Below, piece by piece: positions 27,693 through 39,095 of a DNA stretch of 64,000 nucleotides. Under the pieces are notes generated by a model, which saw only the letters and a list, made by a program, of their open reading frames with translations, made no database searches and was not told where the DNA came from. Within the stretch, counting starts at the first letter, position 1; each line of letters starts with the position of its first letter. The DNA is taken from the NCBI RefSeq assembly GCF_932526225.1, contig NC_064039.1:1636001-1700000 (forward strand), written 5' to 3'. The stretch comes from Nematostella vectensis (taxonomy: Eukaryota; Cnidaria; Anthozoa; Actiniaria; Edwardsiidae). The translations under genes were made by a program, and so were the position numbers.

Positions 27693-30600
27693 TCACACCT
27701 CGCCAAAGTTTGTATGACCAGTGCTGACGGCATGTTGCTGAGCTGCGATTTGGCCTGTGAGCGGTGTATTGCACACCAGACACCTCAATGTGAACTTGGA
27801 AAGATTGGTGTATTGACGATTCTAGAAAAGACAACAACAACATAGACTTAAAGGTGTAATGAAAATAAAGGGAATGCGATAAAAAAATTTGCGGCTTTGT
27901 GTATTGTCAATCAAATAAAGGATAACCTCTATTCAATATCGATTTATGCTTTAAGTAGGCTTTATCACTGATAAAGACGACGTGAGGAGTTTGTCTGTTG
28001 GTTTGTGCATGTCGAGTAGTATCAAAACTAAAATGTTTCATATTCACACACTACAAATAATATTACAAATATATATATGGAACTTGTGATGGTATAAATA
28101 TCTAGGACTCATTACCTTCTTGGCATCAGCGGCAAGCTGTAGGGCTTCTGTCAGACGAGTATACTCTTGACAGGAAAAGATGGTCTGTAAAGGCGTGGCG
28201 CTTGCATCATGGACCCCCAGGGGGTCGTAGTGAATTCCATCATATATCAAAAACACACGGTCTTCATAACCCTTGTCTTCCTCTGTGAAGTAAAAATAAG
28301 TGAATTAAATAACTCTTGCCAAAAACCCGGTTTTTGGATGGGCCATGCATTGCCAGCTGTGTATTGGTGGACATAGACACTAAAGTGGAACCTGGATTTT
28401 ACGATATGCCTCGGGAGAAAGAAAATGTATCGTAAAATCGAGCTATCGTTAGAAAGAGGTCCTCGATTTTACAATATAAAGGAAAATCCATTGAAAATAT
28501 CGTTGTAGCGAGGTCGGGTTAATTTTCAACTTTAACAAAATAATAATATTGTAACTTTACTCTGTGTAAGACTGTACAGTGACTCTCTGTAAACTGTAAT
28601 CTGCGTTTAACAAGATCTGTCATACTAGGATCACCATTTCTTTCCTTTCTAATCTGCACAAAACGCAAGGCAATTTAACATTCGCTGTGAAATGCTAAGA
28701 GAACGGCAAGGCAAGGTTGACAAAGGTAACCTTGGCTTGGCTATAATTGCATAATACATATTTCCGGATATCCCAAGTGTGTGTGGGCCTGATCTCAAAG
28801 TACTTTAAAATCACTTACAATTGTTTCAGATTGGGTTTTGATTGGATTCATCCCGCACATGTAATAAAGAAGTGGATAATTTATCCAATATCGTTAGATC
28901 GAGGTAATTTCTCATACATTGCACTGTATTTCCGCCGGGAGAAAGGAACGTTATTGTAAAATTGAGGTTATCGTAAAATGAAGAATCGTAAAATCCAGGT
29001 TCCACTGTATTTGAAAAGCTCTTTATTCCTTGGTACCGAGAGAACATTCAAAATTGATGATATCATCAATTTATTCCTAGACCGGCCATAACTACTCAGG
29101 TGCTTACTTGTAATTTTTAATTGTAATTGTAATTGTACAAGGAGCCAATCTGCTTTGGGCGTTTGACAAAAGAGAAATAAAAATTATCCTTAACACTATT
29201 CCACCTAAAAGGTATACTGTCTGTTACCTGTGTAGCAAGCATTTTTGTGAGATTTAGCGAATAGTTTGACTCACTTTCTGTTGAAATCCTTGGAAACAAT
29301 TGCAATCATGCTAAATAAAAATAAAAGGTGATGGTGGTTCCTTATTATTTCTGTTTATAAGGGAGATACTTTATGTAATACCTACCAAACCTATCGATTC
29401 TCTCTGATTCTGTATCTACAACAGCAATCTCCATCTTATAATGTTTTGCTAAAATAGAAAGTTCTATGGCACCTGGAAATTGAAGTCAATTAAAAGTTGA
29501 ATAGAATCAGAATGTATCATCAAGTCTGTTAGTTATAATGAACACAATGTACAAATACTGTTGTACATTAGTAAAATTGAGAATATTTGTGTTAAATGAT
29601 ATTTGTCTCTCCATCAGGGAAATTTCAAATATTTATAAAAATCACAATGTTACAGATAGTACAAACACAAAATAGTCAATAACTGCGAAGTAAAATATTC
29701 ATTCCAAATAATAAAAACAATAACCTCAATACCTACCACCCCAGTTACTCTTATCCAAAATCCAGCTGCAGTACTGCTCATTGGATTTACCAAGAAACAC
29801 CTCATTGTAATGTTCAGGATCCTCAGAAACACAGCAAGCTATCAATTGCCGGAGGCCTGAGACAAGAGCTGTGCTTCCTGTGAGAAGATAGCTGAAATGG
29901 GTCATGATAAAAATCACGTGAGATTACAATCCAACTTAGTTTTGCATTTTGATGTATCTGTTATCATTGTGTGGACAATCAAATCACCAGCCACCGTGGG
30001 GGCAATTTCACAGCCCTTTATACTACTATCCTTATGTTCCTTATACCTTATACTTGAAAACAAACAGGAATTGTCTGCTGGCACAACTCTGAAACAACAA
30101 ATGCAAATAAAGAAAGTTAGAAATGGTAATATATGTTGGATTAACAATTGATGAAGTCAATGTAGCATATTCAATGTTATCAAAACTCACTTTCGTGATA
30201 AAGGCACTGTTCTACTGGCTTCTGTTGAATGCGACTGGTTAACTTGGAGAATGCGTGGTGCTGTGGTGTCTTGTTCAACAATAAGAGTGTCACCAGATCG
30301 AATATTAACATAACTCAATTTGGCACCTTTGTCTTCAAATATTAGTTCTCTTGGAGGGAATCCTGTCAAAACTAAAACCATAAAGTTGAAAATTAGGCGA
30401 TAGGGTGGTCAAGTGATACACAAATTGATGAAAAAAGTTCATAACAGCAGTAGATGTTCTTTGCTGATTAATGTTAATCTAAACAAGTAATAAGTAATAT
30501 AACTTCTTTATCTCTGAATTTTGTCTTGATCCTGTCTTGATACACAGTTGGCCAAGACTAGCAAAGCTATTTGTCAACTTTGTGTAGAATAAATAATAAA

Positions 30601-32253
30601 AAATAAATATGTTACTGAATCCTTACAGAACATAAAAGAAATAGTAATCACTGGATTGGTATACTTCATGTTTAATGGGAAACAATATCCAATGCTAGAA
30701 GCCATAATATTACTTGACCTGCATCAATATGTCTTTCATCAAAAATCTGTACCAGAAAAGTTAAAAGCCTGCTGCCTTGGTTTTGATGTCTTGTTAGTCC
30801 AAGTAAAAATAAACAAATGTTTCCTGTCCCGCTGTCTAAAAAAAATTCAAGCAGGTGGTCGGCTTTTAATTTGATTTCTTTATGTCAGTGACAAGATGTA
30901 TTTACACTCTTCCCAAGAAATAGTAAGAGTTTTGTGTGATTCTGAGGTGAAAAAGTAAGGAGATCCCATACAATTTCCCCAAATTCTCAACCATCCTGTC
31001 AATCACAACTGGTAACTTCTGCTACAGGGATTGGATCATAAAGTATTTGGCCATGGCATGCAGCTAGCGATGAACTTTTTAAAGATGTTACATGTGTTAA
31101 CATTGCTGTTTCTATGGCAACGGAACGGTGAACCCGTTAAATTCACTATTCGCAGAGTGCTGTTCCCTACAGGGAAATGTTTTACAAATAAGCTATAGGA
31201 TATTGTACATCAGACCTTGGTCGACACTTAGAGGAAGTTCCACTTCATCCCTAACTACATGGCATGGCCAGATAGTTTGATGATCCCATCCCTCAGAAGA
31301 TACGAGTTGTGATTGACAAGATGGTTGGGAATTTGGGAAAATTTATCAAATGTTTATAAATAAACACAACTCACAAGTCATATATTACCGAAACTAAAGT
31401 TTTTAGTTCTTCTGCAATGTTTTCAAAATCAGTAGCACAAGTTATTTCCTGGTTTTATAGGCTTTTGGTTAAAAATAAAAAAGTTAAAACAATTTTGAAG
31501 TGGCCCCCCAAAAAGATGTGGGTAGGGACGGAAAACATTTGTTTATTTTCACTTGGCTTTAGATAGATGTTTGTAGTCATGTGTAGTATTCACACTAAAA
31601 AATCTTTATTAGAAGCTGTTAATAAAAACAACTCTAAAGAAATTCCCTTATATTTTGACAAACTTTGAAAATGTTTTTCACGACGGTGCAAACAGTATCG
31701 ACTAAATTTCAAAATATTCAAAGCTTAACCTTCAAGCTCTGAAAAACTTTGAAAATCATTTTGGTACACGATATAAAAGATTTACTTCAGTATAATTCGA
31801 GATCCCTTCTTGAGAGCCATTAAACAAGAAGAGCTACATTTCATAAATATTTTAAGCATTTTTTTTTTCTCTGCGAACGAGGTAAACTTGTGTATCAAAT
31901 TATAACACAAATAGAAATCTGTGAGTGGTTCCTATGTCATGTATGATTAGCCCATTATTCATTATTTCTCAAGTTCCTACCCCTTTGTGCGTGCGGTGGT
32001 ACGTCTGTTATCAGCCATATTTTCTCTTGTAACTCGGTGACCGTTGAGTTGGCCGTCAAATCTAATACTTCTTGTCGCTTCCCGCCTTTGAACTGACATC
32101 TCAAGATCTATAGAAGCCAAAAGGTCAGAATATTTGGATGATTCGAGGTCTTACAAGATTTTTTTGATTTTTTATACGATCTTTGTAAATAATTGGATAA
32201 ATTTGAACAAATGAAAAGAGAAAGCGAAATCGTTCACGCACCAGGGCCGCCAT
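27693..32253 (-). CDS. YOD1: Ubiquitin thioesterase OTU1 (YOD1), eight exons
   Basis: Exons on the minus strand are a short first exon with the ATG at 32253, then 32107-31981, 30371-30191, 30088-30047, 29891-29737, 29472-29386, 28282-28116 and 27821-27693. The last seven are phase-compatible with GT..AG borders (295 codons). They encode an N-terminal UBX-like domain ([16 protein letters not shown]... GFPPREL... [10 protein letters not shown]), an OTU protease with catalytic Cys in [12 protein letters not shown] and His in YDGIHYDPL, and a C-terminal C2H2 finger (CLVC...H...H) ending GHTNFGEV as in human YOD1. The protein cleaves polyubiquitin and works with p97/VCP in ER-associated degradation (family knowledge). 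Exon 1 is uncertain: MAAL with a GTGCGT donor, or a 33-codon version using the GTAAGA donor at 32154. A 625-bp pogo-like MITE lies in the intron before the HYDPL exon. Confidence 0.93.
28383..29007. mobile_element. Non-autonomous pogo/Tc1-mariner-like element (TA target duplication)
   Basis: Terminal inverted repeats of about 24 bp (a/cagtggaacctggatttt and on to acgat) are flanked by TA at 28381-28382 and 29008-29009. Subterminal copies of tcgtaaaatcga-type sequence repeat inside. There is no transposase frame. CAGTGGAACC-type ends are typical of pogo/Tigger-related elements (family knowledge). It lies in a YOD1 intron. Confidence 0.8.
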
Positions 32254-32663
32254 TTTGTTTACATTCGCAACCCTGCTGACCAGCGATAGCGTCGGCGCTG
32301 GACATGCTCGCGGGCTATCGCAGGAAGCTTGATGGGCTACCTGTGCTTTTGTTGTTATGTCAAAACTATCACTATAACACAATGTTGTTTCTTTGTTAAA
32401 AATATCTCATATCTGTTATGAGCGAATGCCTTGGTGACCTTTCAAAGCTCCCTAGAGCTGAAAAGATGTTTATTCGCCTGCTCTCGCTTCGCCTGGAAGA
32501 GACGACTGGTTCTCATCGCATCCGGAATCCGAACAGACCGTTAACACTTGGAAATAAAAACTACGAGCGACAATCCCCCCTTCGCGACTAAATAAAAAAA
32601 GCCATCTACCTAGTACCAATAGGGGAGGACTGGTGCGATCTCACTGTACATATATAGCGACAT

Positions 32664-33110
32664 TGAGAAAGGCAGTCATTTTCCACGCTTCTCAAACACT
32701 TTGCTGAAGCATTCTTCTATGGATACTCAGTCAAATTACTTCCACCGGCGAAAATGAAGCATCTAAAATGCCGAAGTCGTATAAACAAGGAGAGCAAGAA
32801 GCCACAGCTTTTGATATCAGACTAGTACGGTTATCTTGAAGGTAAAATGCCATCGGATGCCTTCTGTATCGTCGGATTCACGATGATTGATCTTTACCCC
32901 CAAGAGAGCAGGAATTTTGTATTTGGCCAGGCAATGGCTGGACGAGGGTTGGGTGTGTTCAGCTGCGCCCGGTACGATCCAAGCTTTTATGAGGATATAC
33001 CAGTATCACTAGTTCCTTCAGATGTAACACCGCAGCAGGGACCGCGGAACCGGTATTGCCGGTATTGCCCGAGCAATACCAGAAATCGGCGAGAGGAAAG
33101 ACATACATGA
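32664..33110 (+). pseudogene. Archaemetzincin (AMZ1/2-like) pseudogene fragment
   Basis: One frame reads LKHFAEAFFYGYSVKLLPP, then CRSRINKESKKPQLLISD, then TAG (32823-32825), then, still in frame, MPSDAFCIVGFTMIDLYPQE and NFVFGQAMAGRGLGVFSCA. This matches the N-terminal half of archaemetzincins, zinc metallopeptidases, as I recall them. The homology fades after FYEDIP. No HExxHxxGxxH zinc motif was found downstream on this strand. The in-frame stop and missing catalytic half make this a relic. The contiguous frame without introns may mean a processed copy. An alternative is that 32847-33110 is one exon of a living gene whose other exons I failed to see. Confidence 0.7.
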
Positions 33111-33376
33111 ATGAATATTGACTTATCATGAAGGTGACCAAAGAGTTGGCAATACCAAGATCACGCCCGCTCCGCGGGCCCTGCGCAGGTGCTTTGGAAT
33201 AGTTGCAAGGTATATCATTAGGGAAAGGTTATTGTTTATAGGGGGGGGGCTGTTTAGTTTAATTTATTTCTGGTCCAAATCCTGGCCCTCCCCCAATCTA
33301 ATGCCCATAAATGGTGACCCTCCCCCAAAAAGGTGACCAAAAATTAAGGCCCTCACCCAGACCAAAACAAAAAAGT

Positions 33377-33407
<31 letters not shown>

Positions 33408-34600
33408 GGGCTGACTTAGACATTACCATACCATACCCATAATAGCCATCAGAGCTGACCTTAAACACCACCAAGCCAGGAGAAAAGTTGATTTTGAGCC
33501 CGTTTTGCAGGGGTGTAAATAATCTTGTATCGGGCATGATCCCCCTTGAAAATTTTGCCATTTACACACATATATGAAATGCAATCCATGTTAAAACCTT
33601 AATAGAAAACAGCATTATAGCTCCTTCCCAACTGAAATCTTAAATATGTACCACCAGTACAACCAATCTGAAAAATTAGTAGAAATTTGTAAATTCATTG
33701 ATGATAATAATTTTAAACGCCAGTCAAACGAAAGGCATGAAAATGCAGGCAGAAGGCACATCACATTAATTTATCTATTTTGTAGGGGGTCTGGGGTTCT
33801 CCTCAGAAAAATGTGAAATGCCAGACTTTTAGGAGGTTGGAAATTGATCAGAATACCTGTTCAAAAAATAAAGCCATCCCCTAAACCCTGTATAAAAAAT
33901 TGAGGCCCTCCCCCAAATTGATGCTAAAAAAATAGCAACCCTCCTCCCAAACATAGCAGCCCCCTCCTCCCCCCAGTTAAATAATGACCCTTCTCTTATC
34001 ATATTTATTTTAAATTATAAATATATATTTTTTTTCCACTCTCCAAATTTGCTGATAGAACTGATATCCAATTATTTGTTTTATTACTTCAGAAAAGTGT
34101 TTGCTCCAAAGTAAGCACCTTAGAGAAAAAATATGAATCAGCGTCTGCCACAAATAAGCACTTTTCCTAAAAGGAACAAGTATGAAAAAGTGTGTGCCCA
34201 AAAAAGTGCCCAAATGTGATATTGAGATCTGATAGGGTTCACTGTAATGCTTAACGGTGCTAGCTGCTGCAATATTTTATAGCATTATTGAAAGCTTTGT
34301 TGGTCATCATTGAAAACCCTTAGCTTTTATCAAACATTTACGTAGGTATGACCATAATTTAACTAGCCTAGATAGTAGTATGTATTTATTGGTATTCTGG
34401 CTTCTGTTTCAAATGGCTGTTGGGGTACAGCGCCACTCACTTATATCCCTGCATATGAATAATATATGGTCTCCAAATCTTGTCTTTAAATTGACACACC
34501 TCCCTCTTACCCCACTTTTAGGCCAGCTCCATTACCCCTGATATTATCTGTTTCTACCTGAGAAGGGGGGGGGGAGGGATTTTTCCATAGAAATTCAATT
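33111..34600. other. Non-coding, low-complexity intergenic DNA
   Basis: Contains a (GT)n run followed by a G-run at about 33376-33410, several C- and G-rich runs with repeated 'ccctcccccaaa' motifs, and no convincing gene. It separates the archaemetzincin relic from the tandem array. Confidence 0.5.
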
Positions 34601-34961
34601 TTAGGGGCTGAACAAATTTTAATGGAGAAACTTTTGGATCTCTTCACGTTTTCAATCTCAGGAACCCATATACAATTTCTCAGTTTTCCATATTTGTATG
34701 TGAACGTATGGTAGATGTTGTTGTTGAAAATCACTCGGTTGATTGCCATTATTAATTATAAGAAATGTCTATGGGCAGATCATTACATTTTTGATGAAGG
34801 GTAGGGCAAATACAAAAAGAAAATACAAATTGGTGCACAGTTATAATAATAATGACCCCCCTCCCCCCTGTCGTTATACACACATACACGCCTCCAAATC
34901 TCTAATGTCCTTGTGGGGAATCCCCGTTAGTCCGCATGTGATGGGTGGTCACGTGATCTCT

Positions 34962-35078
34962 GCGTATATTGCCCCCGAAGCTGTATCAGTATCCATTCAA
35001 TGGCGGGGCTGTTAACTAGCGCTACTAAAAAAAAACCTTTAGTAAAGCCAAAAAGGCTATGAAATAGCATTTTATTGC
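34962..35078 (+). promoter_or_regulatory. Promoter/leader of unit A
   Basis: It carries an E-box cacgtg and a degraded TATA (gcgtatattgcc) where the other units have gcgtatatacc. The leader lacks the upstream ATG, and the hairpin before the start codon is imperfect (gctatgaaa...ttttattgc). Copy A may therefore be controlled differently from the other three. Confidence 0.45.
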
Positions 35079-36905
35079 ATGGATTCGCTTGGTATTTCGC
35101 ACCTTAGCCTCGAGGAGCAACCCCAGCCACTTTCTCACCCGTTAGATCATGGTGAAACGGGCCAAAGTGTCGAGATTGGTGGGGAAGAAGAAACTAAACA
35201 TGGCGGCCGGTGGAGATCATCAGAGTCCCAGGAATCTGGGTATATGAGTGAAAGCGAACAAGAATCTCAAGATATATCGTCGAGTGATACACAAGATGGT
35301 TATTATTCAGACTACGGCTCGCAAGATATGCCAATGGAAGCCGTGAATATCGCAACAGAGGGCCCGAGAGAGAGCTATTGCGTCGACATACGAAACAAAG
35401 GGAATCTTGTGGTGACACTTGGGGATGACGGAGCGCACACTTCCAATAGGCAGTTGGCCTTGCCTTCGAAGCGTCGTAATACAGATGCTGGTCACGGGGA
35501 AAGCAAGATTCCGAGACTACGCAAAAAAAATTCCAATCAAATCGTGGGCGCGAATTCCAAGAAACAGAAATCTATTCCACAATACTTTCGCAAACAGAAG
35601 AGACGTGAGGTGGTGGGCTACAAAAGAGGTGATGAATTAGATAAAAACATTCTCTCAAAAAATATATACATCGACATTAAAGAGAACTCGGGTTCCATTC
35701 AAATTTCCAATGACGCAAGCAAAGAAGATCTTGAAGATTGCGTGACAGACGGAAGGTCGCGTAACACATACCACATCAACATAATGAATTCGTCGGGGAA
35801 TATGGCGATAGGAGACAATGCAAAGTGCGAACATAACTTTGTCACAGGAGAGTGTGTGACAGCAGATGGATTACATCCAAATGTGGTAGTATCCCCAACA
35901 GCACCCCTAGTGGTGCGAGCTGGCAAATCAGTGGCCAAAAGAACACAACTGATTTACAAACTGACTGGAGACATTTACCCATTACGTGAAAACGGAAAAT
36001 GGGACTTGTTTTATCAACGGGTTAATCAAGGGATTAAGATCGCTCGTGATGCTGGGCAAAAAGGTGTTCAAATATTTTTAATGATTGAGAAAAGCATTGG
36101 GCTGAGTTACCAGAAAAAGAATGAAGAGTCTCTCAAGCTTCTTAACAAGGCTAACAAAGAGATCTCAGAACATGCCCTGGAAATGCGAGAATTTCTGCTT
36201 GCACTTTCTCACAGTCAACTTGCTGCTCTTTACCGAAGAGAAAAAAAGAAATTGAAAACTTATGATGCATTAGCAAAAGCACAACAGAATGCAGAAATGG
36301 TTCCTTCTTTTTTGGTCAAAGGATTTACTGCATATGAGAGAGCAAGCACACTATCACTAGAACTTTCACTGGTTTCTATTTCAGAACCGGACAGAGATGA
36401 GCTAAAAAAAGAAGCCAAGGATGCCTTGAGGCTGGCTATATCATTCTGTGAAGAAATGCTCCAACAGAATCCTGGATTATATCTTAGAAAACAAATTTTT
36501 GCACTGTTGAAACTTGCACTTCTTGATCTCAACTGTCGCACCTCAGCGGCTCGCAGTCAGCCTGTCAGTGAGAGAGATGTCAATGAAGCAGAGGATTGCA
36601 TCAAACACACAGAGCAGAAATACAGTCAACATCTTAATGATTCTCTAAAAATCCAACTTTACACAGCACAATGTGACCTGTGTTTCCGTAAGGCCCAAGT
36701 ACAATGCCAGGAAAACCAGACAGATAATGGTCACAAGCAGCTGGAGATTGAGCTGTACCAGCGAGCAATGGTGTGTGGGGAAATGGCATTAAAGATGGCA
36801 CAGAAGATAAACTTCCCCATAGATATCCAAGCATTACAGGAGAGGCTGTCTGAGCTCAGAGTTCTGAGTGGAGATGCAACTTGTTCCAGGATAACTGAAC
36901 TCTGA
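35079..36905 (+). CDS. 608-aa protein, copy A: RHIM-like motifs, PIP-box-like motif, TPR-like C-terminus
   Basis: Intronless ORF from ATG (tgcATGG) to TGA. Seen in the sequence: residues 1-90 are acidic and Ser/Gln-rich with several SQ/TQ sites (SESQES, ESQ, DTQ, GSQ). Three copies of a short pattern Y-x-[IV]-[DN]-I...G-[NS]-[LIM]-x-[IV] lie at 100-117 (YCVDIRNKGNLVVTLGDD), 197-211 (YIDIKENSGSIQISN) and 231-247 (YHINIMNSSGNMAIGDN). Basic clusters lie at 131-133 (KRR), 146-150 (RLRKK) and 171-176 (RKQKRR), with QKSIPQYF at 163-170 fitting the PCNA-binding PIP box QxxIxxYF. Residues 300-590 are helical and TPR-like (SHSQLAALYRREKKK, LFYQRVNQGIKIARDAG). Inference: a nuclear or signalling scaffold whose repeated motif resembles RHIM/amyloid cores. 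I do not recognise a named family. Private residues of this copy include T27, R314 and C566. Confidence 0.85.
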   Translation: MDSLGISHLSLEEQPQPLSHPLDHGETGQSVEIGGEEETKHGGRWRSSESQESGYMSESEQESQDISSSDTQDGYYSDYGSQDMPMEAVNIATEGPRESYCVDIRNKGNLVVTLGDDGAHTSNRQLALPSKRRNTDAGHGESKIPRLRKKNSNQIVGANSKKQKSIPQYFRKQKRREVVGYKRGDELDKNILSKNIYIDIKENSGSIQISNDASKEDLEDCVTDGRSRNTYHINIMNSSGNMAIGDNAKCEHNFVTGECVTADGLHPNVVVSPTAPLVVRAGKSVAKRTQLIYKLTGDIYPLRENGKWDLFYQRVNQGIKIARDAGQKGVQIFLMIEKSIGLSYQKKNEESLKLLNKANKEISEHALEMREFLLALSHSQLAALYRREKKKLKTYDALAKAQQNAEMVPSFLVKGFTAYERASTLSLELSLVSISEPDRDELKKEAKDALRLAISFCEEMLQQNPGLYLRKQIFALLKLALLDLNCRTSAARSQPVSERDVNEAEDCIKHTEQKYSQHLNDSLKIQLYTAQCDLCFRKAQVQCQENQTDNGHKQLEIELYQRAMVCGEMALKMAQKINFPIDIQALQERLSELRVLSGDATCSRITEL

Positions 36906-36911
36906 ACTCCC

Positions 36912-36970
36912 ACTTCCCAAAATGCTCAAAAGAGTCTTAAGGACTGCTGTTTCCATGCATTTTGGGAAGT
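36912..36970 (+). other. 3' UTR hairpin just after the stop codon (present in A, B, E, F)
   Basis: A perfect 14-bp inverted repeat (acttcccaaaatgc at 36912-36925, complement 36957-36970) encloses a 31-base loop starting seven bases after the stop. It is retained in the other full copies. It could form an RNA stem or be a pair of factor sites (TTCCCAAAATGC). Confidence 0.6.
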
Positions 36971-38184
36971 AATTGTACAGATATTCTCAAGAGAGAATTG
37001 ATCCTTTTGTGGTGGTGTACATGTGATGATAAAAAGGAAACCAATACACCTGCATATATAGATGTGACATAACCTTAATATGATAACCTTGGTTATCCTT
37101 TAATTAGTACACGAACTTTCCATAATAAACCAACAACAACTTGACAGGCCGTTCGCCTGGGAACATGTGAGTCACCTGAGCCTACACTAATTACAGGGGT
37201 CTACTTCCTGACACAGGTATCCCGGTCAGTATATGACACTTAAAATTCAGCAAGTTAGTAATAGGTTAATTACCGAGATCAGAGGCAATAAGCGATATAC
37301 ATCCCGAGGCCGTAGGCCGAAGGCTCGAGGTAATTAACTGACTTATTACAGATTGACAAAGGTTTCCACGCAAAAATGTTTTTCAGAATTTTTATCTTTG
37401 AAATTGAACCCTGATTGAACGAAGAGTGGTGTGGAGGATTCAAGCGGCATTAGCACATATATCGAAAAGTTATTTCTGCAATCTCTACGGCAATCAAAAA
37501 GGAAAACTATTAACGATCAACCACATCGGTATGTGCTAAATAGTCACGAAAACTATTTCATCCTTGAAAAGAAAGGCCTTTGCGGCCATTTATGAGATTT
37601 CACAAGCGTTTGAATGAGATTTGTTGCACCCTTTATTTTGCATAACACTCGAATTTTTCTGAGATGGAGAGCGACGAAGGCATGTCCTAACTGACAGAGA
37701 ATACGTTTTCGCAAGCCGAACAGATTCTTCCGGATTTCGATCTTGTCAGAACGATCCTTGGAACAACAAGCCGTTATATTACAATTCTAAGTGAAGAAGA
37801 AGTTGAGAAGAGAAAGCACGACAGGATTCCGGAGAACACGAAAACCAACACGGTGTGGGCTGTTCGTACCTGACAAGAGTGGGCAGAAGAGAGGGATTAG
37901 AACCAGAGCTGTGGCAGCAGTAGGATCGGATAGTTTCGATAGTACGTGTTCGATTGTAGGGTTGATAAAGTAATGAGAGAGGATGTTTGTAAGGTTGATA
38001 AAGTCATAAAGAGCGAGAGCAAAAGTGGCAATAAACCCCTAAAAACAGGTGCAGGTGTAAGAAATTTATATTTGAAGTTTGTCATGTTTATGGTCCAATA
38101 GATTTTGGATAATTGTAAAGTTAAGTGCCATATGGTTGGGGTTTGATATTCAGCATGAAGGAGTGCAGGTAGTGAATTGATTTA

Positions 38185-38267
38185 ATTGCTCATTATAAAT
38201 GCAAGGGATGTATACGAGCTTCCCTGGGATGTATCTATATACATCCCTTGCATTTATAATGAGCAAT
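38185..38267. repeat. 30-bp perfect foldback conserved in all six units
   Basis: Arms attgctcattataaatgcaa and on (38185-38214) and their exact complement (38238-38267) have a 23-base loop. With mismatches the stem extends to about 43 bp. Equivalent structures occur at 42250-42332 (B), 43612-43694 (C), 51858-51940 (D), 55921-56003 (E) and 61856-61938 (F), with the arms unchanged by eye. Confidence 0.9.
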
Positions 38268-39003
38268 CTAATTCAATTCATCAGCCCTGCTCTTCCCTGC
38301 TAAATATCAAAACCCTCCCCGGGCTCTTAGCTACTTGCCTATATATTAATGAGGTTTGTACGTGAAATAAAGCCCTACAGAAACAATGGAAACCGTGTCA
38401 ATCATGTAATAATGAAATATAAATGAGGTCATTATATGATTGTGATAAATCAATGTTGATATATTTATGAATAAACTGTCACAATTATACCCAAGGATCA
38501 AAGCTAATTATTTTTCAAACTGCTTTTGTGAGACCCCTTCATAGTTTTGGGGCTCACATTTTAGTTGCAAAACTGTTGCTTTACATAAAAAATCAGATAT
38601 CCTATATTTTGTGAATAATGATGATCATAATAAATAAAGGTATTATGTCTCTGAATATACCAAAAGCACAGTTAACAAAACTACCCTTGGCATATTTATT
38701 TATACAGTCCCGGTACCACTAACAGCATAAATCAAAATGATTAGGGCCTGAACACATTTTAATGGAGAAACTATTGGATCTGTTCACGTTTTCAATCTCA
38801 GGAACCCATATACAGTTTCTCAGTTTTTCAAATTTGTATGTGAACGTATGGTAGATGTTGTTGAAAATCACTCGGTTGATTGCCATTATTAATAATAAGA
38901 AATGTCTATTGGCAGACCATTACAATTTTGATGAAGGGTAGGGCAAATACAAAAAGAAAATACAAATTGGTGCACAGTCCTTGTGGGGAATCCCCGTTTT
39001 AGT

Positions 39004-39030
39004 CACGTGACGTGATCTCTGCGTATATAC
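39004..39030 (+). promoter_or_regulatory. E-box/TATA promoter of unit B (same in C-F)
   Basis: cacgtgacgtg (E-box overlapping a CRE half-site) is followed about 15 bases later by gcgtatatacc, a TATA-like box about 115 bp before the main ATG. The same block occurs in units C-F, so even the deleted units keep the promoter. Confidence 0.5.
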
Positions 39031-39095
39031 CATTAGCCCCCGAAGCTGTATCAGTATCCATTCAATGGTGGGGCTGTCAACTAGCGCCACTAAAA

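Larger units (their letters stand above)
34601..38740 (+). repeat. Array unit A (full length, about 4.14 kb)
   Basis: First of six head-to-tail units. It begins ttaggggctgaacaaattt, contains the 608-codon ORF at 35079 and ends ...gcataaatcaaaatgat. It is the most diverged copy in the leader, and it keeps an approximately 66-bp stretch before the promoter (taataataatgacccccct...) that only unit F shares. The downstream 1.8 kb (36906-38740) is non-coding, with inverted repeats at 36912-36970, about 37256-37347 and 38185-38267. Confidence 0.93.

Noticed and set aside
35376-35820. Calling the 608-aa protein a definite RHIM adaptor
   Set aside because: The motif match is partial and no kinase, death-fold or NTPase partner is encoded nearby, so it is kept as an inference only.
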